Shown: positions 34,977 through 47,559, counted from the first letter of the stretch. The stretch is 64,000 nucleotides of DNA from Acanthochlamys bracteata (GCA_019914995.1 CM034127.1:4340001-4404000); one strand, 5' to 3'. Made by a program: numbers and translations. Notes: a model not told the origin generated them from the letters alone.

Positions 34977-36630
34977 TCAGCGAGCTTCATATTGCACAAC
35001 TGCAAAAGTGATCACATGCACATTCTAAGATCACATATACCACTAGAAGAAGAATGTACAATACGCCAAAAAACTTTGAAAGACAACACTGCATGCATCC
35101 TTACAACTTACAAGAACTTAAACTATGAAAGACAACAACTGCATGCATCCTTACAACTTACAAGAGCTCTTTAGGTACATTGTAAACAATACTCAACTAT
35201 CATTGCGCACTACAGAGAACCAGGAGAAGTGACGCAGATAGCCACAAAATGTTTCATGATGTGATACACATCTTTAAATTCTTTTAAGGAAAGTTTGGAA
35301 TCCTAGATAAACCCATCAACCTATTGGTAAAATCGAAGGAGAAAATACAGCAGCACATGCTCCAAATGCCAATGAACATGGCACTCAACTAGTACTTAAT
35401 TTGATTTTATATCTATATCCTTTATATATTACAGCCACTGACAAGCTTTCAAAGTTTAGGAAAAAACAATAAAAAATCCTATAATTCCTCAACAGGACAC
35501 TAGCTGAAAAAAAAACAATTCATGCGTTAAAAACCAAGTGTCACAACTCGAAGAAAGCCTTAACTCAATAATCATATACCAAAACACTCTTTTAAAAAAG
35601 GAATAACATATCGATTACGACTTGATTCCACTACAAAGATGTGGGTCATTTAAGTCAAGAAAATAGAATTGGAACTGATACTCAGTCGTTAAAACGGATA
35701 GAGGGGTGGCACCCATGAAAAAGACCATTGGAATTTTTGGGAGAATAGTACTCATCCAAGGGGACTTAATTAGGGATTGGAGTCCCCTCCAACACTCGCA
35801 GGTTTAAAGTTATCACATGCACAAGCAACTACGATAACCATCTATAACATCGTCTACATAGAATCAATTTGAATATCATCAACTGTACAAGGTAAAGCCT
35901 ATATACCATCAGAAAACAGAATGTAAGGAACAGAGAAAGTGTACTAAATATTAATTTGAATATCATCAGTGGGCAGTGATAATCTTATTTCGTAATATAT
36001 AGAAATTTAAGCAGTTTGAATATCCTAAATTCCTAATAAGAAGACAGCAAGCTATATACCTAATTATGCCCGTCAAGCTATCAATGCATATATGTAACCC
36101 ACAACACACTGAAACAGCCACATGTATGAAAGCACAAAATAGCCTTCCTGCATACGTTAGCATATAACAGAACAAGTACCAAGCAAACTCATAGATCATA
36201 TAAGTGCATACTGACTTCATAAAAAAATTCGGTCCTTGTTTAACATTAATAACATTTTCTTTCATAAATTTGTAATTTTCAATCCACATACTCTAACCAA
36301 TCTCCAAACCAAATTAACAACATCAAATCCACAGCAGTATTCAAAACCAAATCAATCAATTCAAAAACAAATTCAAGGAAGTTTGTTTACTTCTGCGAGT
36401 ACGCTTCTTGTAGAGAATACGGTAGCCGCATTCTCTGCACTGAATCACATCTCCAGGCTTCATCGTCGTCTCTGCACCGCAATCTGATATAAACAATTCC
36501 ATGATAACGATTAATAATTCCTACAAATATTCATCAATCACATAAGCAAAATTGTTCACTATTCTGAACTTTGGTGACAATTTTTATCACCTCCACAGAT
36601 GTAGCCGACAGGTTCTGGCTGTGGATCCAT
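34977..36630 (-). CDS. NRPB12: RNA polymerases II, IV and V (and I/III) subunit 12 (RPB12/RPABC4), 3 exons
   Basis: Minus-strand exons 36591-36630, 36391-36483 and 34977-34999 join in phase to 51 residues, the usual length of plant NRPB12. The N-terminus reads [19 protein letters not shown], then [20 protein letters not shown] and finally RRIVQYEAR. Two CxxC pairs form the single zinc site, and the basic YKKRTRR tail contacts the second-largest subunit region in known polymerase structures. The protein is a shared small structural subunit of nuclear RNA polymerases. All splice sites are GT-AG. The last exon is only 23 nt, after a 1,391-bp intron. The start is supported by the MDPQPEPV N-terminus typical of plants. 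Confidence 0.95.
35077..35166. repeat. Tandem duplication (period 49) in NRPB12 intron 2
   Basis: A unit beginning TGAAAGACAACA, running through CTGCATGCATCCTTACAAC and ending in CAAGA occurs at 35077 and again at 35126 with one inserted base. It is intronic and probably a recent local duplication. Confidence 0.85.
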
Positions 36631-36761
36631 CTCACTACACCAAGAAACGAGAAACAATATTAATTACCGAATAAGAGAGAAAATAATTAGATTTTCCAGA
36701 AATATTTGTGAAGTTTGGGATCAAATTCAAACCTTGCAAATGTTTCTTTGTTGTTGTTCGC

Positions 36762-36925
36762 TAGGGTTTTCTGTTGATGAAGAGCGAGATAGATAGCTGA
36801 ACGTAGGTTTTTTATTAAGTTATTTATATTGCAGTTTTCTTTGACGGCATAGGCGGAAAATAGAGGAACATATTGGGCTCTTGACTAATATGTAACTGGT
36901 TAAAATGGCCTAATTAAGCCCACGA
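36762..36925. promoter_or_regulatory. Telo-box and site II motifs upstream of NRPB12
   Basis: On the minus strand a telo-box AAACCCTA (complement at 36762-36769) lies about 130 bp upstream of the NRPB12 ATG. TGGGCT/AGCCCA motifs (site II type) occur near 36871 and 36917. This pairing is typical of plant genes for ribosomal proteins and the transcription machinery. The same interval may serve transcription to the right (37.0 kb onward). Confidence 0.45.
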
Positions 36926-37019
36926 TAAATGTTCTGCTCTTTTACTTTTCTTATGTTAGAGGCTTCTTCAAGGCCTTTTATAAACTTCTGTAGAAAGACT
37001 AATTGGCCCCAACTAAATT

Positions 37020-38262
37020 TGAGAAATTACGATAATATATAAACCTTCTCATTTATTCTTCTTCGTCGCCGCTCCTCTCCGTTGCATAAACCCCAACCCC
37101 GATCTCGATCTTTCCGTCGCCAACGCCGGTCGAATTTTCTTCCTCCGTCTCGATCCGCGAACCCTATTGCACCCCCCTGCGATGTCCCTTGGATTTTCTC
37201 TTCCGCTATCACGCCATCCCTTCTGTCGACCTATCCGTCCCCGACGCAATCTCTCCGCGATCCGCCGTTGGTCCTACTACGGTTTCTCGGTTAACTGGTA
37301 AAAATTTGTATCTCGCTAGAATCTGTTCGATTTGATTGTGAATCATTTGATTTGTTTCAGTTTGTTATTTATTATGTTTCATAATTAGTTCTGTCTTTTG
37401 TTGATTATTGATGTAATTCGTTATATTCAATAGCATCTTCTTGTTTTAGGAAATCTTTTACGGGAGTCATTTGGTGAATGGGTGAATAGGTGAATCAATA
37501 TTTATTTATTTATTTTTTCTGTTATTTGTGGTTTCTAAGCTACATTTTATCCATTTTTTTTCGAGCTGAGACCATACTTGTAAGCCGATTTCATATTGCA
37601 TAAACATTGAGGATTGCCTTTCCATTGGATTTTATATCCTAAAATGGAACTTTGAATCTCCATTAGTTTTGGTGTCAATTTTCTATGTGGTAGATGATTC
37701 CTGTGATGGAAGTGCAATTTGCGCATGTAGGTTTTTGGTTGATTAAAACTATAGATGTTTTGAAGGGAACTTATGGACAACATATCTCAGGCCATACATT
37801 ATTGAACAATATGCTAAAATGAGCTCTTCGTCTGGTGAAGATTGATAAGTTGGGTGTATATATTTTAATCTTGATGGTTTATGAACCAAGTTTAATGCAT
37901 AAGTCAAGTTTAATGGAAACTTTTATGCGTTTGATGCTTGTGATTGTTAGCAAAAAATATGTAAAACACTTAATGACTGAAAAATTTTATTTACTTAGCT
38001 CAATTACATCAGCATTTATCTGGTGCATGACTAGGCATAGAAGTTTGTTTTAGATAAATTTTTTGTTTAGGACGATTAACACATGATAGCAGAAAAATGA
38101 TTGCTGCTATCTGTATATGCATTTTTCTATGAGTTAATAAATAGAAAATCAAGTTGGAAGATATGTTGATGGATTTGTGAAGTTTTCTCTTTTTTTATCA
38201 GTACCTACTATAAGTGCTAAGTAAGATTTTTAGTTGCTTAAAATTTTTCTGAATGTTTTGGC
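37020..38262. other. Possible transcribed leader, no protein recognised
   Basis: A TATA-like ATAATATATAAACC at about 37031 is followed by a CT-rich, C-rich stretch (37060-37300) that looks like a plant 5' leader. No conserved frame follows up to the HAC-like fragment. AATAAA-type signals occur further on, near 39027 (GCAATAAAAGAGG). The unit could be a non-coding RNA driven by a shared promoter with NRPB12. Confidence 0.3.
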
Positions 38263-38609
38263 ACATGCTCCCAGCTGCTCTGATCGTATGCCGTGCCTTT
38301 CTGTTTGAAACTTGAAGTTTGCTTTCATCATGGTGCGAGGTCCCAAGTCCATGCAAAAGGAGGTTGCAATGTTTGCAAGAAAATTTGGAGAATTCTAGTA
38401 GCGCATTCTTGCTCTTGCACAGATTCTGAGTGCTGAGTTCCACGGTGCAAGTACCAAGCGATCGACTGTCTTTCTCTTTTTTCTTCCTTTATCTATTCCA
38501 TTCTTCCCAAAATACTTATTGAATTTTGTTGATAATAGATATAAAGGATAGGAAGAAGAGCACTCAGCTTCAAGCTGATTCTTCAAGGACAGCTGCTGTG
38601 ACAGAGTAG
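38263..38609 (+). pseudogene. p300/CBP-type HAC acetyltransferase TAZ2 fragment, broken
   Basis: One plus-strand frame reads LKLEVCFHHGARSQVHAKG, then GCNVCKKIWRILVAHSCSC and TDSEC, stop, VPRC. This parallels the C-terminal TAZ zinc finger of plant HAC proteins, whose pattern is GGCxxCKKMWxLLxLHxRxC followed by SECHVPRCRDL. After a non-coding gap and an acceptor at 38537-38538, DIKDRKKSTQLQADSSR and TAAVTE match the helix after the TAZ2 finger (DLKEHLRRLQQQSD type). In-frame stops at 38281 and in SEC/VPRC, and the absence of the catalytic and PHD/ZZ regions, show it is a fragment. The retained intron position argues for a DNA-level duplication rather than retroposition. Confidence 0.65.
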
Positions 38610-39594
38610 TAGATAGCGGACAGTGATGATAATCAATGAAGAGATCAGAAGAATGACATTACATCTTGGGAAGGATGGGTCTTTCAAAGAAGGTGGAAAG
38701 GGACAACAATCTGCGGCTTTTGGGGAAATAATCTTGGCTGAGGAGGTGTTGAAGGAGATTGTACATACAATTTATACCGAAGTCAGTTTTGGCATGAACA
38801 GTCTAACCTTTCATTGACTTGGAAGTAAATAGATGAAGAGCTGTACAAGAAGTAGGATTTCTAGTCCTAGACTTGTGAGACAGCATCGTGATATAGAGGA
38901 ACTATAATCTATGTAGCGACTTAGTAGTTGAGAGGGATAGCCCTAGCATTCTTTGTAAGGATGGAATAATGCGACGCTGCTGTCTTGTATTTAACAGTTA
39001 TCCTGTGTATAATATTATAGCAGAGCAATAAAAGAGGACTTCTTTTTTCGTTTTTCTTTTTCCTTTCACAATAGTGGTGCCTGTTGAGATGATTGTTTGT
39101 GGAACTCGTTTTGGAATTAACCGTTGCTTCTAAACCGAAAAAATTCCAATAGTAAAATTTATCTAAACGTAATTTAATAAAAAAACTGTTTCACCAAAAA
39201 CTTCCACATCCTCCTTTCAGCGAAAATCTCACGGCAACTTTTATTCAGAAAACGCTTACAGATAACAGCTTTCAGCCAAAAACTCCAAATTCAAAGCTTA
39301 GCCAAATGTGCTTTTTTACTGAAACTGAAAATAATTTGAACTGAAACTTGTATGATTCATCTCCAACAATAATAAAATAAATAAACCAGTAGCATGATAA
39401 TCAACTAATAACAATTTCTCAAAGGTGAGAAGACTTTGTAGAGAATATATGACAAGAAATCTATGACATTATTGTATGAGATAGTTCATATTGAAGCAAC
39501 TATATAGAATACAGTCAAATGTTTTTTCATTGACAAGTTCTTCAAACATAGTCAAGCCCTTTTGTATCAAGTTCCGCAGATCATTGCTTTCATT
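38610..39594. other. Region between the HAC fragment and the B3 gene
   Basis: No recognised gene. It may include a 3' end with a poly(A) signal (AATAAA near 39027) for plus-strand transcription, followed by the 3' flank of the minus-strand B3 gene. Confidence 0.4.
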
Positions 39595-42500
39595 TCATTC
39601 ACGGTCAAATTTGGTAGCACCCGCAACCTTCAAAAGATAAGACAACACTGTTAGATTTCATATACTAGATTGACATTGAGAGGAAAAATTCAAAAGAATC
39701 AATGGTTTGTCAGTAACATAGACATACTAGCAAATACCATGCCAGGCTACAGCTTAAACCAAAATCCTTTAGTGGTACTTAGAAGTCAAAGCAACAATCT
39801 ATAAAAGGCAAGAAACAGCTTATGACTCTACTTCTATATGCATTATCTGGTTGCATTCCTTTATGTGCGGTTTGTTTTGCTTACCCATTCTCCGGTATCT
39901 GGTTTGAGATAAATGGTAAAGAGGTCTCCTTGACGAAGTCCATGACTTTTGGTAAATTCACCTGAAAAAATTATCAAAGTGAATGAGCATATATACAAGT
40001 GAATAGCAATTCTTCCAGTAAAAAAGTGATACATAAGAAATGAATAATATGCATTTAGACATGCCTGTATTTTTCAACACATATATCCTGTTCTCCTTAT
40101 TTGTCCAATACCTGAAAAGAATAGAATAAAGTACAAAACGTCTCTACTGCCATAGAGATGCTTTATTTCATGAACTGCTTTTGCTTAGTTATGAACTGCT
40201 ATTTTCTGGTGGATGTTTACTACTATGACTACTTGAATGATCTGTTGTATGAATAGTATAAATTTATTTATTCCTAAACAAGTAAAAACTACAGTTACAG
40301 TTTCATTGAATAGCAGTCCTAGTAAACTTACCCATACTTGAATTGCCATTTTGCAGGAAAGTACCTATCCACCATTTCTAGCTTCAATTCAGCCTTGTTA
40401 AGTAAAGGTGGAAAATTTTGCTCTGCTTCATTCTACACAGATGAGCAAGATATTTCTGTTTATGACTGAATACTAGCACAGAAGTGCTTACAAAGGAAAG
40501 TTACTGTCAATAAACATGCCAAGAAAAATACAAATAAAATAAGACAATAACTGGCATTTGCCATCATTTCTATGGCAAACACCTTACTATAAACAATGTC
40601 TAAATAATATTCACATACCATAAAATTTTCTCAAACTATTGGGGCAGGTGATTGAAGAAAGTCAGAAGGCATACTTTTGGAATAATTATTCTTCCAATGT
40701 TGACATCACTGGAGGTCAATTCTTTGTTTAAAATTGTAAGCAGACCTGTGGATGTAACCTCCTAAAACATCAGCAAGAAAGCAAATATCAGTCCTCGCAT
40801 ACAAATGACTAACGTGGTAGCTAGAACAGCAACAACTGAAACAACAAAAATGCTTTAACCGACCACTAGGTAGAATCTACTGCATCATTGTACTCTACAG
40901 GAAACTATATCCTCAGTGGGGATTCTAAAAATGAGAAGCCACAGGATACCATCATCTATAATAAACATCTGACTCAGCAACAGTCTTCCCAAAAGCAGGT
41001 GATTGCAGTTTTTTGACCTATAATGCCTAGACATACTTAGACACTTATTTTTAAAACACTTTTCTATACCATGAGAAAAACAAATAGCTCTAAAATAAAT
41101 TGTTAACGTGTCTACAAACTACGAGAGACATTATGATAGTTTCTGGTAACACTGCTTGTAACATTAAATGCTATTTGTTTTAGGAAGTTCTGCTCTAATC
41201 TCAAGAAAAAACTGATTTTCTTAATGACAATATTTTTCTATGGTTGTGCACCATAGGCACCCTCCAATTTCATATACTCCAAACATTAATATGTCAGAAA
41301 CAATTCTACTACTGCTAGAATTTACCTTATAAATATAAACTGATGATTGCTCTGGTAGGGGGTCAATGCTAGAAGCTTCTTGAATTGTGGTAGCTTTTGT
41401 ATAATAATCACCATTTTTTAGTCCCTCCTCATATGAACCTTCTTTAACCGCCAAATAAGATATCTGATGTCCACCACTTCTTGCTGCTGGATCATTGCCT
41501 TGATAGCCTACAAAATATTCCATCAAGAGAGCTCAGATAACCTTGAGATGGACTCTTAAGCAGAGCCAAATATTGCATTTTACAAAATGCTTGAGTTACA
41601 ATTCCAATATAGGAGCTCTTAACGTTGATGCTAGAAGTTTCTTGTGATCTTGGACTATATTTGAAAATTATGAGTAAGTTTTACTTGATCTGAATGGCAC
41701 ATGTTAGGTCTCCCTTGAATCTGACACTTATTGGAACACTTTATTGTTCATTGGCTTGATTGTTGCTATTTGATATATTACATTCTACCGCATTAGTTAC
41801 CCATGAAAAAAAATAACAAACACTAGTACGCGATGCTTTGACAACATTCTCAATGCAAGAAATAGAAAGCAATTAGAGACCTAAGCATAGAGTGGCTATA
41901 AAGGATTCAAACCTTAATATCAGATCAATTAACCAAACCTCAATAACCATTCCTCTTATTTAGACTCAGGATCACCACCTGCAATGAAGCTTATCTGATA
42001 TACAGTTTCCAATAGGTAGCACATCTGAAGTCATTTCCATTTTCTATATGCAGTTATTAAGTCTGATCTCCTCCTCCAAATATAGTGTGTTGCTATCAGT
42101 AAACCAAAAGTCGCAATAGATATGACACAAACTATTTGACAAAGTTTATAACAGGATGTTAATTAAAATTTCGGTATTACTAATTAACTTCCAAAATGTA
42201 TCACAACATTTTACCCAGAGAAGTAGCAGTAGTTACTTATAGAGATGTAATCAACTTGTGTGTTGAAAACAAAGTATCATACATTACAGGAAAAGGATTA
42301 AATTGATACCTGCATGAAAAAATATTTCTGGAGAATTCTGTATCGCTTTAGCCATCTGCAAGGAGAGCATGTCACAGGAGGAGTCCGAGAAACTATTGAC
42401 CCATTCCTTTAAGCTTAATTGATCATATGCAAGACTATTTTCATCTTGGAGAGCACCACACGAGTATGACGTATCACATAGATCAAATCCTACTCCAATA

Positions 42501-43664
42501 TTCCCTAACAAGAGGAAAACCCAATTATCTCAATAACAGTATCTAGTTTGATCAAGAATCTAAGTCACACTAGGAACAGAATTGCATATATCTTTTACTA
42601 TTAATATTTGAAGAACTACTAGGAGCATGTTGGATCATAAGCAAAAACGTAGAAATCAGATATACCTGTTAGTACTTCACTGACATTAAAAATGGTGCGA
42701 TACTCTGCTAATGATTTTATATTGGAATCACTTGGCTGCATATGCTTTTAGAGTGATTTCAATATCTGACACAACATTGCTACAATTCGCTTGTACTGAG
42801 GTATCTACTACAGCTTTCTGGTGTCTTACGGTTTGTTTCAGTAGGAATACAATTGCGTTAAGGTGTGAGACACAGTATGATTGAACGGTGCATAAAACAG
42901 ATGCCTTCATACTGATGAAAGTTCTTCTTGATGCCGAACTAAACATACAATATAAGTTAAACTTGAGAACAAATTTTTTAAAAGAAATCAGAGTTCTATA
43001 AGTAAAAATCCACACTAAACCCAACACATTCTCTACTCGTTTGGGGTTGATTAAAGTAAGGAGCTCTTTCGAAAAGGAGCTCATTTTAGGACCTTTCAAG
43101 AAACAAGCTTATCTCCTTTTACCTCAAAAAAAGAAAAAAAATTATATATATAAATATATATATTTTATAATGTAGAATTCACCTATACGTTCCAAATTTT
43201 TAAAAATAAAAATTAGAATACTGTAGAGGGTTTATTGGAAACGAAAAGCTGAAATGAAATGGAGAAGCAGTGCAAAACAGCAACACCAAACATACATCTA
43301 TGCCTAAACTCATCATTATTTCTTCAAATTATGAAAATCATACCTAAGCCCATAAGTACCAGAGACAAACTTAGCAATCTGAGATTACAAAAGTTATGGA
43401 TTTCCCACCTTTTCTGGCATTAGACATCAAAGGCAATCCCTCCATTGCTGTTGTAGACATAGAGAGGTTCAGAGATTGAGCTTCTCCATGGCCAATGGAG
43501 CTACTATTACCATCTACGCTAATCCCTCCATGTATCCAACTTCTCTCTCCACCATAACTCCATACATTCAAACTTCGGCGATCAGCAATCATTTGAAATT
43601 GTTCAGGAGTTGAAATCTGTTGCCATCGATTGAGGAACTGGTCGATTCCATCCCTAGAGAACAT
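39595..43664 (-). CDS. B3-domain transcription factor, ABI3/FUS3/LEC2-like, 10 exons
   Basis: Minus-strand exons in order: 43409-43664, 42913-42938, 42666-42735, 42310-42504, 41326-41507, 40675-40761, 40332-40432, 40065-40111, 39885-39961, 39595-39627. They join in phase to 357 residues. The B3 domain lies at about 249-350: LLTILNKELTSSDVNIGRII, PKNEAEQNFP, WQFKYGYWTNKENRIYVLKN, TGEFTKSHGLRQGDLFTIYL. This is the pattern of ABI3, FUS3 and LEC2 (GRIVLPKxEAE, YRxWPNNxSRMYVLENTG). These nuclear factors bind RY motifs in seed programmes. The N-terminal 240 residues are not recognised, and the protein stops about eight residues after B3, unlike FUS3 or LEC2. Exon 2 is a 26-nt microexon, and the intron after exon 8 has a GC donor. 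Confidence 0.8.
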
Positions 43665-44065
43665 CTCAGAATAACAAAAAACATAAAAATCTATAATCAG
43701 GTTGATTGATTAAGTTTGAAAAAGAGATTGAAATGCATACAGATGCTTACTACTTGAAGAGGGAGTGAGGGAAGATGAACCATGGATGGAGTTGATTAAT
43801 GCAAACAAGCAAAGCAAGCAAGCAATTAATTGCTTGGATAAGCAGTGAAATGAATGCTAACGGAGCGAATAAATTAACTTGCCATGAAATTGAATTACAA
43901 TCTTGGAAACGAGAATCTAGGGAATGCAGTTTATATCTTCTGAAGATCCTTCCTAACTTTTTTTTATGAGCAATTAAATTTTTCCGAAACGCTTTCAAAC
44001 AGCGAGCGGGAGAGTTTCTAAATAATTCAAAACTTTTTGTTTAGATTGGATTGTGGAACTTGGAT

Positions 44066-44110
44066 TTGGGCCAGCATGGGCGTTGCTTTTTATTGGGCAC
44101 GTTGTGGGCT
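44066..44110 (+). promoter_or_regulatory. Cluster of site II-like TGGGC motifs in a divergent promoter
   Basis: Four motifs lie in 45 bp: TTGGGCC (44066), ATGGGC (44077), TTGGGC (44093) and GTGGGCT (44104). The cluster is about 400 bp upstream of the minus-strand B3 start and 740 bp upstream of the plus-strand LRR gene start, so it may act on either. TGGGCC/T elements are bound by TCP factors in proliferating tissue. Confidence 0.4.
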
Positions 44111-44845
44111 TTAGATATTGAGCATTATTTAATTCTATTATATTTACTTTCTCTTCAAATTTTAAATTTAAATCATTTCATATATTTCAATTATTAATCC
44201 AAATTTTTATTTTATACCAAATTTTATGTCTATCAAAACTTCACTCTAAATTTTATTTCATATAGTTACCACCTTGAATTTTGCTTCCACATTTATATTT
44301 TTTATGGAACTCTATTTTGATGCAGATAAAACACGCCTATAGTTCTCATTCAACAGAAATGTTAATCATAATAATCTAATAATTGAAAGCAACAAAGGTT
44401 TGTAATTGACGAAAAGCTGCCACTTTCCCGTGTATTGGTTCATAAACTTTGCAACTTTATTTATATAGTCTATCATTGCTGCTCATTATTATTGCTAATA
44501 AACAAGGTTCTTATATTTTTGAATACTTTATCTAATGTTGTCGTTGGCTCCTATAAGCATTTCCATACACTACCTACTTTGATCATAAGCAGAAAATTCG
44601 TAGCTCGATTTTACAAAGAAACCAGCGGCCAACTTCTTTTCCTAGTGGGTTCTATTGTCAGAAACGCAATTTTAATGATCTCAAAATGCAAAAATAGGAA
44701 AGAATTAGTATTTGCTTTGCGAAAAAGAGCTTCTTCTTCTACTACATAACGTATATCCGCCCCCGTCAAACTACCAAACCAAAACAGTCTCATTCCTCAA
44801 CCGACCGCTCTCCGGCAGTACCCGTAGAACTGATAATAGCCGGCG

Positions 44846-47559
44846 ATGTCGGTAGTAAGAGGAACACTGGTTTGTATCAACGATGCCTTAACCGATGACG
44901 AACTGCGGGCCGTGCTAGAGCGGCTGAGTTCGGTAGCTGACAGGGACGTATTCGGGCTGGTTTGCAAACGCTGGCTTATGCTTCAAAGCTATGAAAGAAG
45001 ACGGCTTCGGGCACGCGCTGGGCCTGCTATGCTACGCCGGATGGCCGATCGGTTCAGTGGGATTGTTGAACTTGACCTGTCACAGTCGAGTTCTAGATCG
45101 TTTTATCCGGGCGTTACTGATTCTGATCTTGCTGTTATTGCTTCTGGGTTTCCGAGATTGCGAGTACTCAGTCTTAGTAACTGTAAAGGTTAGTGGTTTT
45201 TCTTTTCGCTCGCTTGCGGGGTTTCCGTTTTTTTGAAAGATCGATTTTTTTTCCTATAACGGTTCCGATGCTCTGGAATCGCGTTTGTACTAAATTGTTA
45301 GACCTTTTTATTATATATTGTTTCCTTTTTTAGATAATACTGAATTCATATGTACGAGCGTCACAAGGATATAAGCTGTAATCTTGATTTGTTAAAAGCA
45401 TTTTTACGTAAAATTAATAGGGATAAATTGGAAGTTCTGGCTAGGATCTAGTGATTTTTTGAAGATGCGTATGCTTTCTTTGGAAAATAGTATCAAAATT
45501 GAATGCGATGCTAAAATGTTTGTTTCAGGAATCACTTTTTCATCACTTGTATCGGCAGGGGTTCTTGGATGATTTGGTCTATTACTTCTTTTCTTTTCTT
45601 GGTTCTAGTTGACTTTCCTTGATGTTATGTGCTAAATCACAAGTTTATAGCATTTAAGAGTAAATTTAAGGCCGTGATGGGTGAGGAGTCGGTGATGACT
45701 GAGGAGTTTATCTATTTTTGTCCTTGGAATGGTAACCATTTGGTATTTGTATAGGGCTCAGAGATAGAAGTATGGTAATAGCCTCTGTAATCATGCTCAG
45801 AATGAAAGTAGTTGAACCTTTTCTTTGTAGGCAAAAGCAGTCCTTATCTACTTTTGTCAGTTCTCTACGCCAGAAGTTTAACTTCACGGCCAGTTCCTAA
45901 AATGACCTTAGTTGCTTGCCAGTGATTCTTCTCTTCAATCAATATGCTGCTTATCAAGTTGTAGCCTTTCTGATCTGTAAATGGTCTTTAGGTTAATCAC
46001 TTGCAATCAAGATTGTCTCCTTTACTTGCATTCTGCTCAGACTATGAATTTAGATGTATCTATAACAGAGCTTCCTGCTCCTGATATCATGTTTACTTAC
46101 AACATTCTCTAGATACCTGGTCTATTATCAACCTTTGTATCTTCGTTATTTCATCTTACGTTTCCTGGCTCATAGAGAAATGCACTTTTTATCTAACCAA
46201 CTAAATCTTTATATGTGAAGAACGGATGAGCACTCAGAATTTGGTTCATGATACTTTACAGTGTCGTACTTCATGTCCACCTTATTATGTTCTATGGGTT
46301 GTCCTTTTTCCTAACTTTAGTCGATCAACTACATTACTGTACATCATAAACAGTGAATCTAGACTAAACAGCCTTATGGATATTGATGCAGATAAGATTC
46401 AAACCCTATGCATTCTGATGATATTTAATTTAGGAATAAGTTGTCCGACAAGAATATCAGGTGGAATTTATCTTTTAGCTGCTTTTATTGAGTGGATCTT
46501 TGCTTTCACATTAAAAGTAGACAGCAAGCTAATTTTACAGCCTAGCCTGATAAGACCATAATAATATAATGATTGCTGCACGCATTTTTCTGAACATGTG
46601 TTGTTGCAATTCAGATATCTTATTCACAAGTAATTCTTTTTGCTGGTCGTTCAGGTATTACGGACACTGGGTTGGCAAAATTGGGGAACGGACTTTCATC
46701 CCTTTATACATTGGATGTTACATGCTGCAGAAAAATAACAGACAAAGGTCTTGCAGCTATTGCTATGGGTTGTGGAAACTTGAGAGCACTGTACCTTGCT
46801 GGATGTAGATCCCTCACTGATAATCTGTTCCTTGCTTTGTCTAAGGGCTGCCCTCAGCTTGAGGAGTTGAACCTTCTTGGATGTTTCAGCATAACTGATA
46901 ATGGGATTTCAATTCTACTTGATGGTTGTCGTAATATAAAGTGTTTAAATGTCAGCAAATGCACCAAAATAAGAGACTCCGGAATCTCTAGAGTGGCTGA
47001 GGTGTGTTCAAAATCACTTACACAGTTGGAATTGGAAGATTTAATTGGGATTGGAGATGACTCTCTGTTAGCCTTGGCAAAGTCGTGCCCGAACATTGAG
47101 ACGATTGTTCTTGGTGGATGTCGTGGCGTTAGTGATGAAGCCATAAAATTGTTTATTCAGAGCTGTGGTCACAGCCTAAGGAGGTTACGGGTGGATTGGT
47201 GTCTTAACATAACAGATGCATCATTAAGCTGCATTTTATCAAGCTGCAGAAATCTTGTAGCTCTTGACATTGGATGCTGTGAAAAGGTGACTGACATGGG
47301 TTTTCAAGGATTTGCTATGGCAGGTTCTGTGTCGAAGTTGAAGGCTTTCAAAATCAACAATTGTCCAGGAATTACAGTCTTAGGGCTAGGTTTAATACTC
47401 GAATTCTGCTTGTCCTTGGAGTATCTGGATGTCACTTCATGTGTTCAAATCACTAAGCATGGCTGTGAACAAGCTCTTCTACAATTTCCAGCCCAATGCA
47501 AGGTCAACTTTAGTGAGAGCTTATCCGAGATGCATTCATTGAGAGATCTGTTCTTTTGA
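44846..47559 (+). CDS. F-box-like/LRR protein (AMN1/GRR1-type repeats), At5g23340-like
   Basis: Exons 44846-45188 and 46655-47559 give 415 residues. The N-terminus has an F-box-like stretch (LTDDELRAVLERLSSVADRD, VFGLVCKRWLMLQS). About eleven cysteine-type leucine-rich repeats follow, with the recurring pattern L.L..C..ITD.GL..LA..C..L, for example LYLAGCRSLTDN and LDIGCCEKVTDMGF. The short C-terminus ends SLRDLFF. The block SRSFYPGVTDSDLAVIASGF closely follows Arabidopsis At5g23340 as I remember it (about 405 residues). Such proteins are candidate substrate receptors of SCF ubiquitin ligases; SKP1 binding here is inferred. The 1,466-bp intron is GT-AG in phase 1. Confidence 0.93.
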
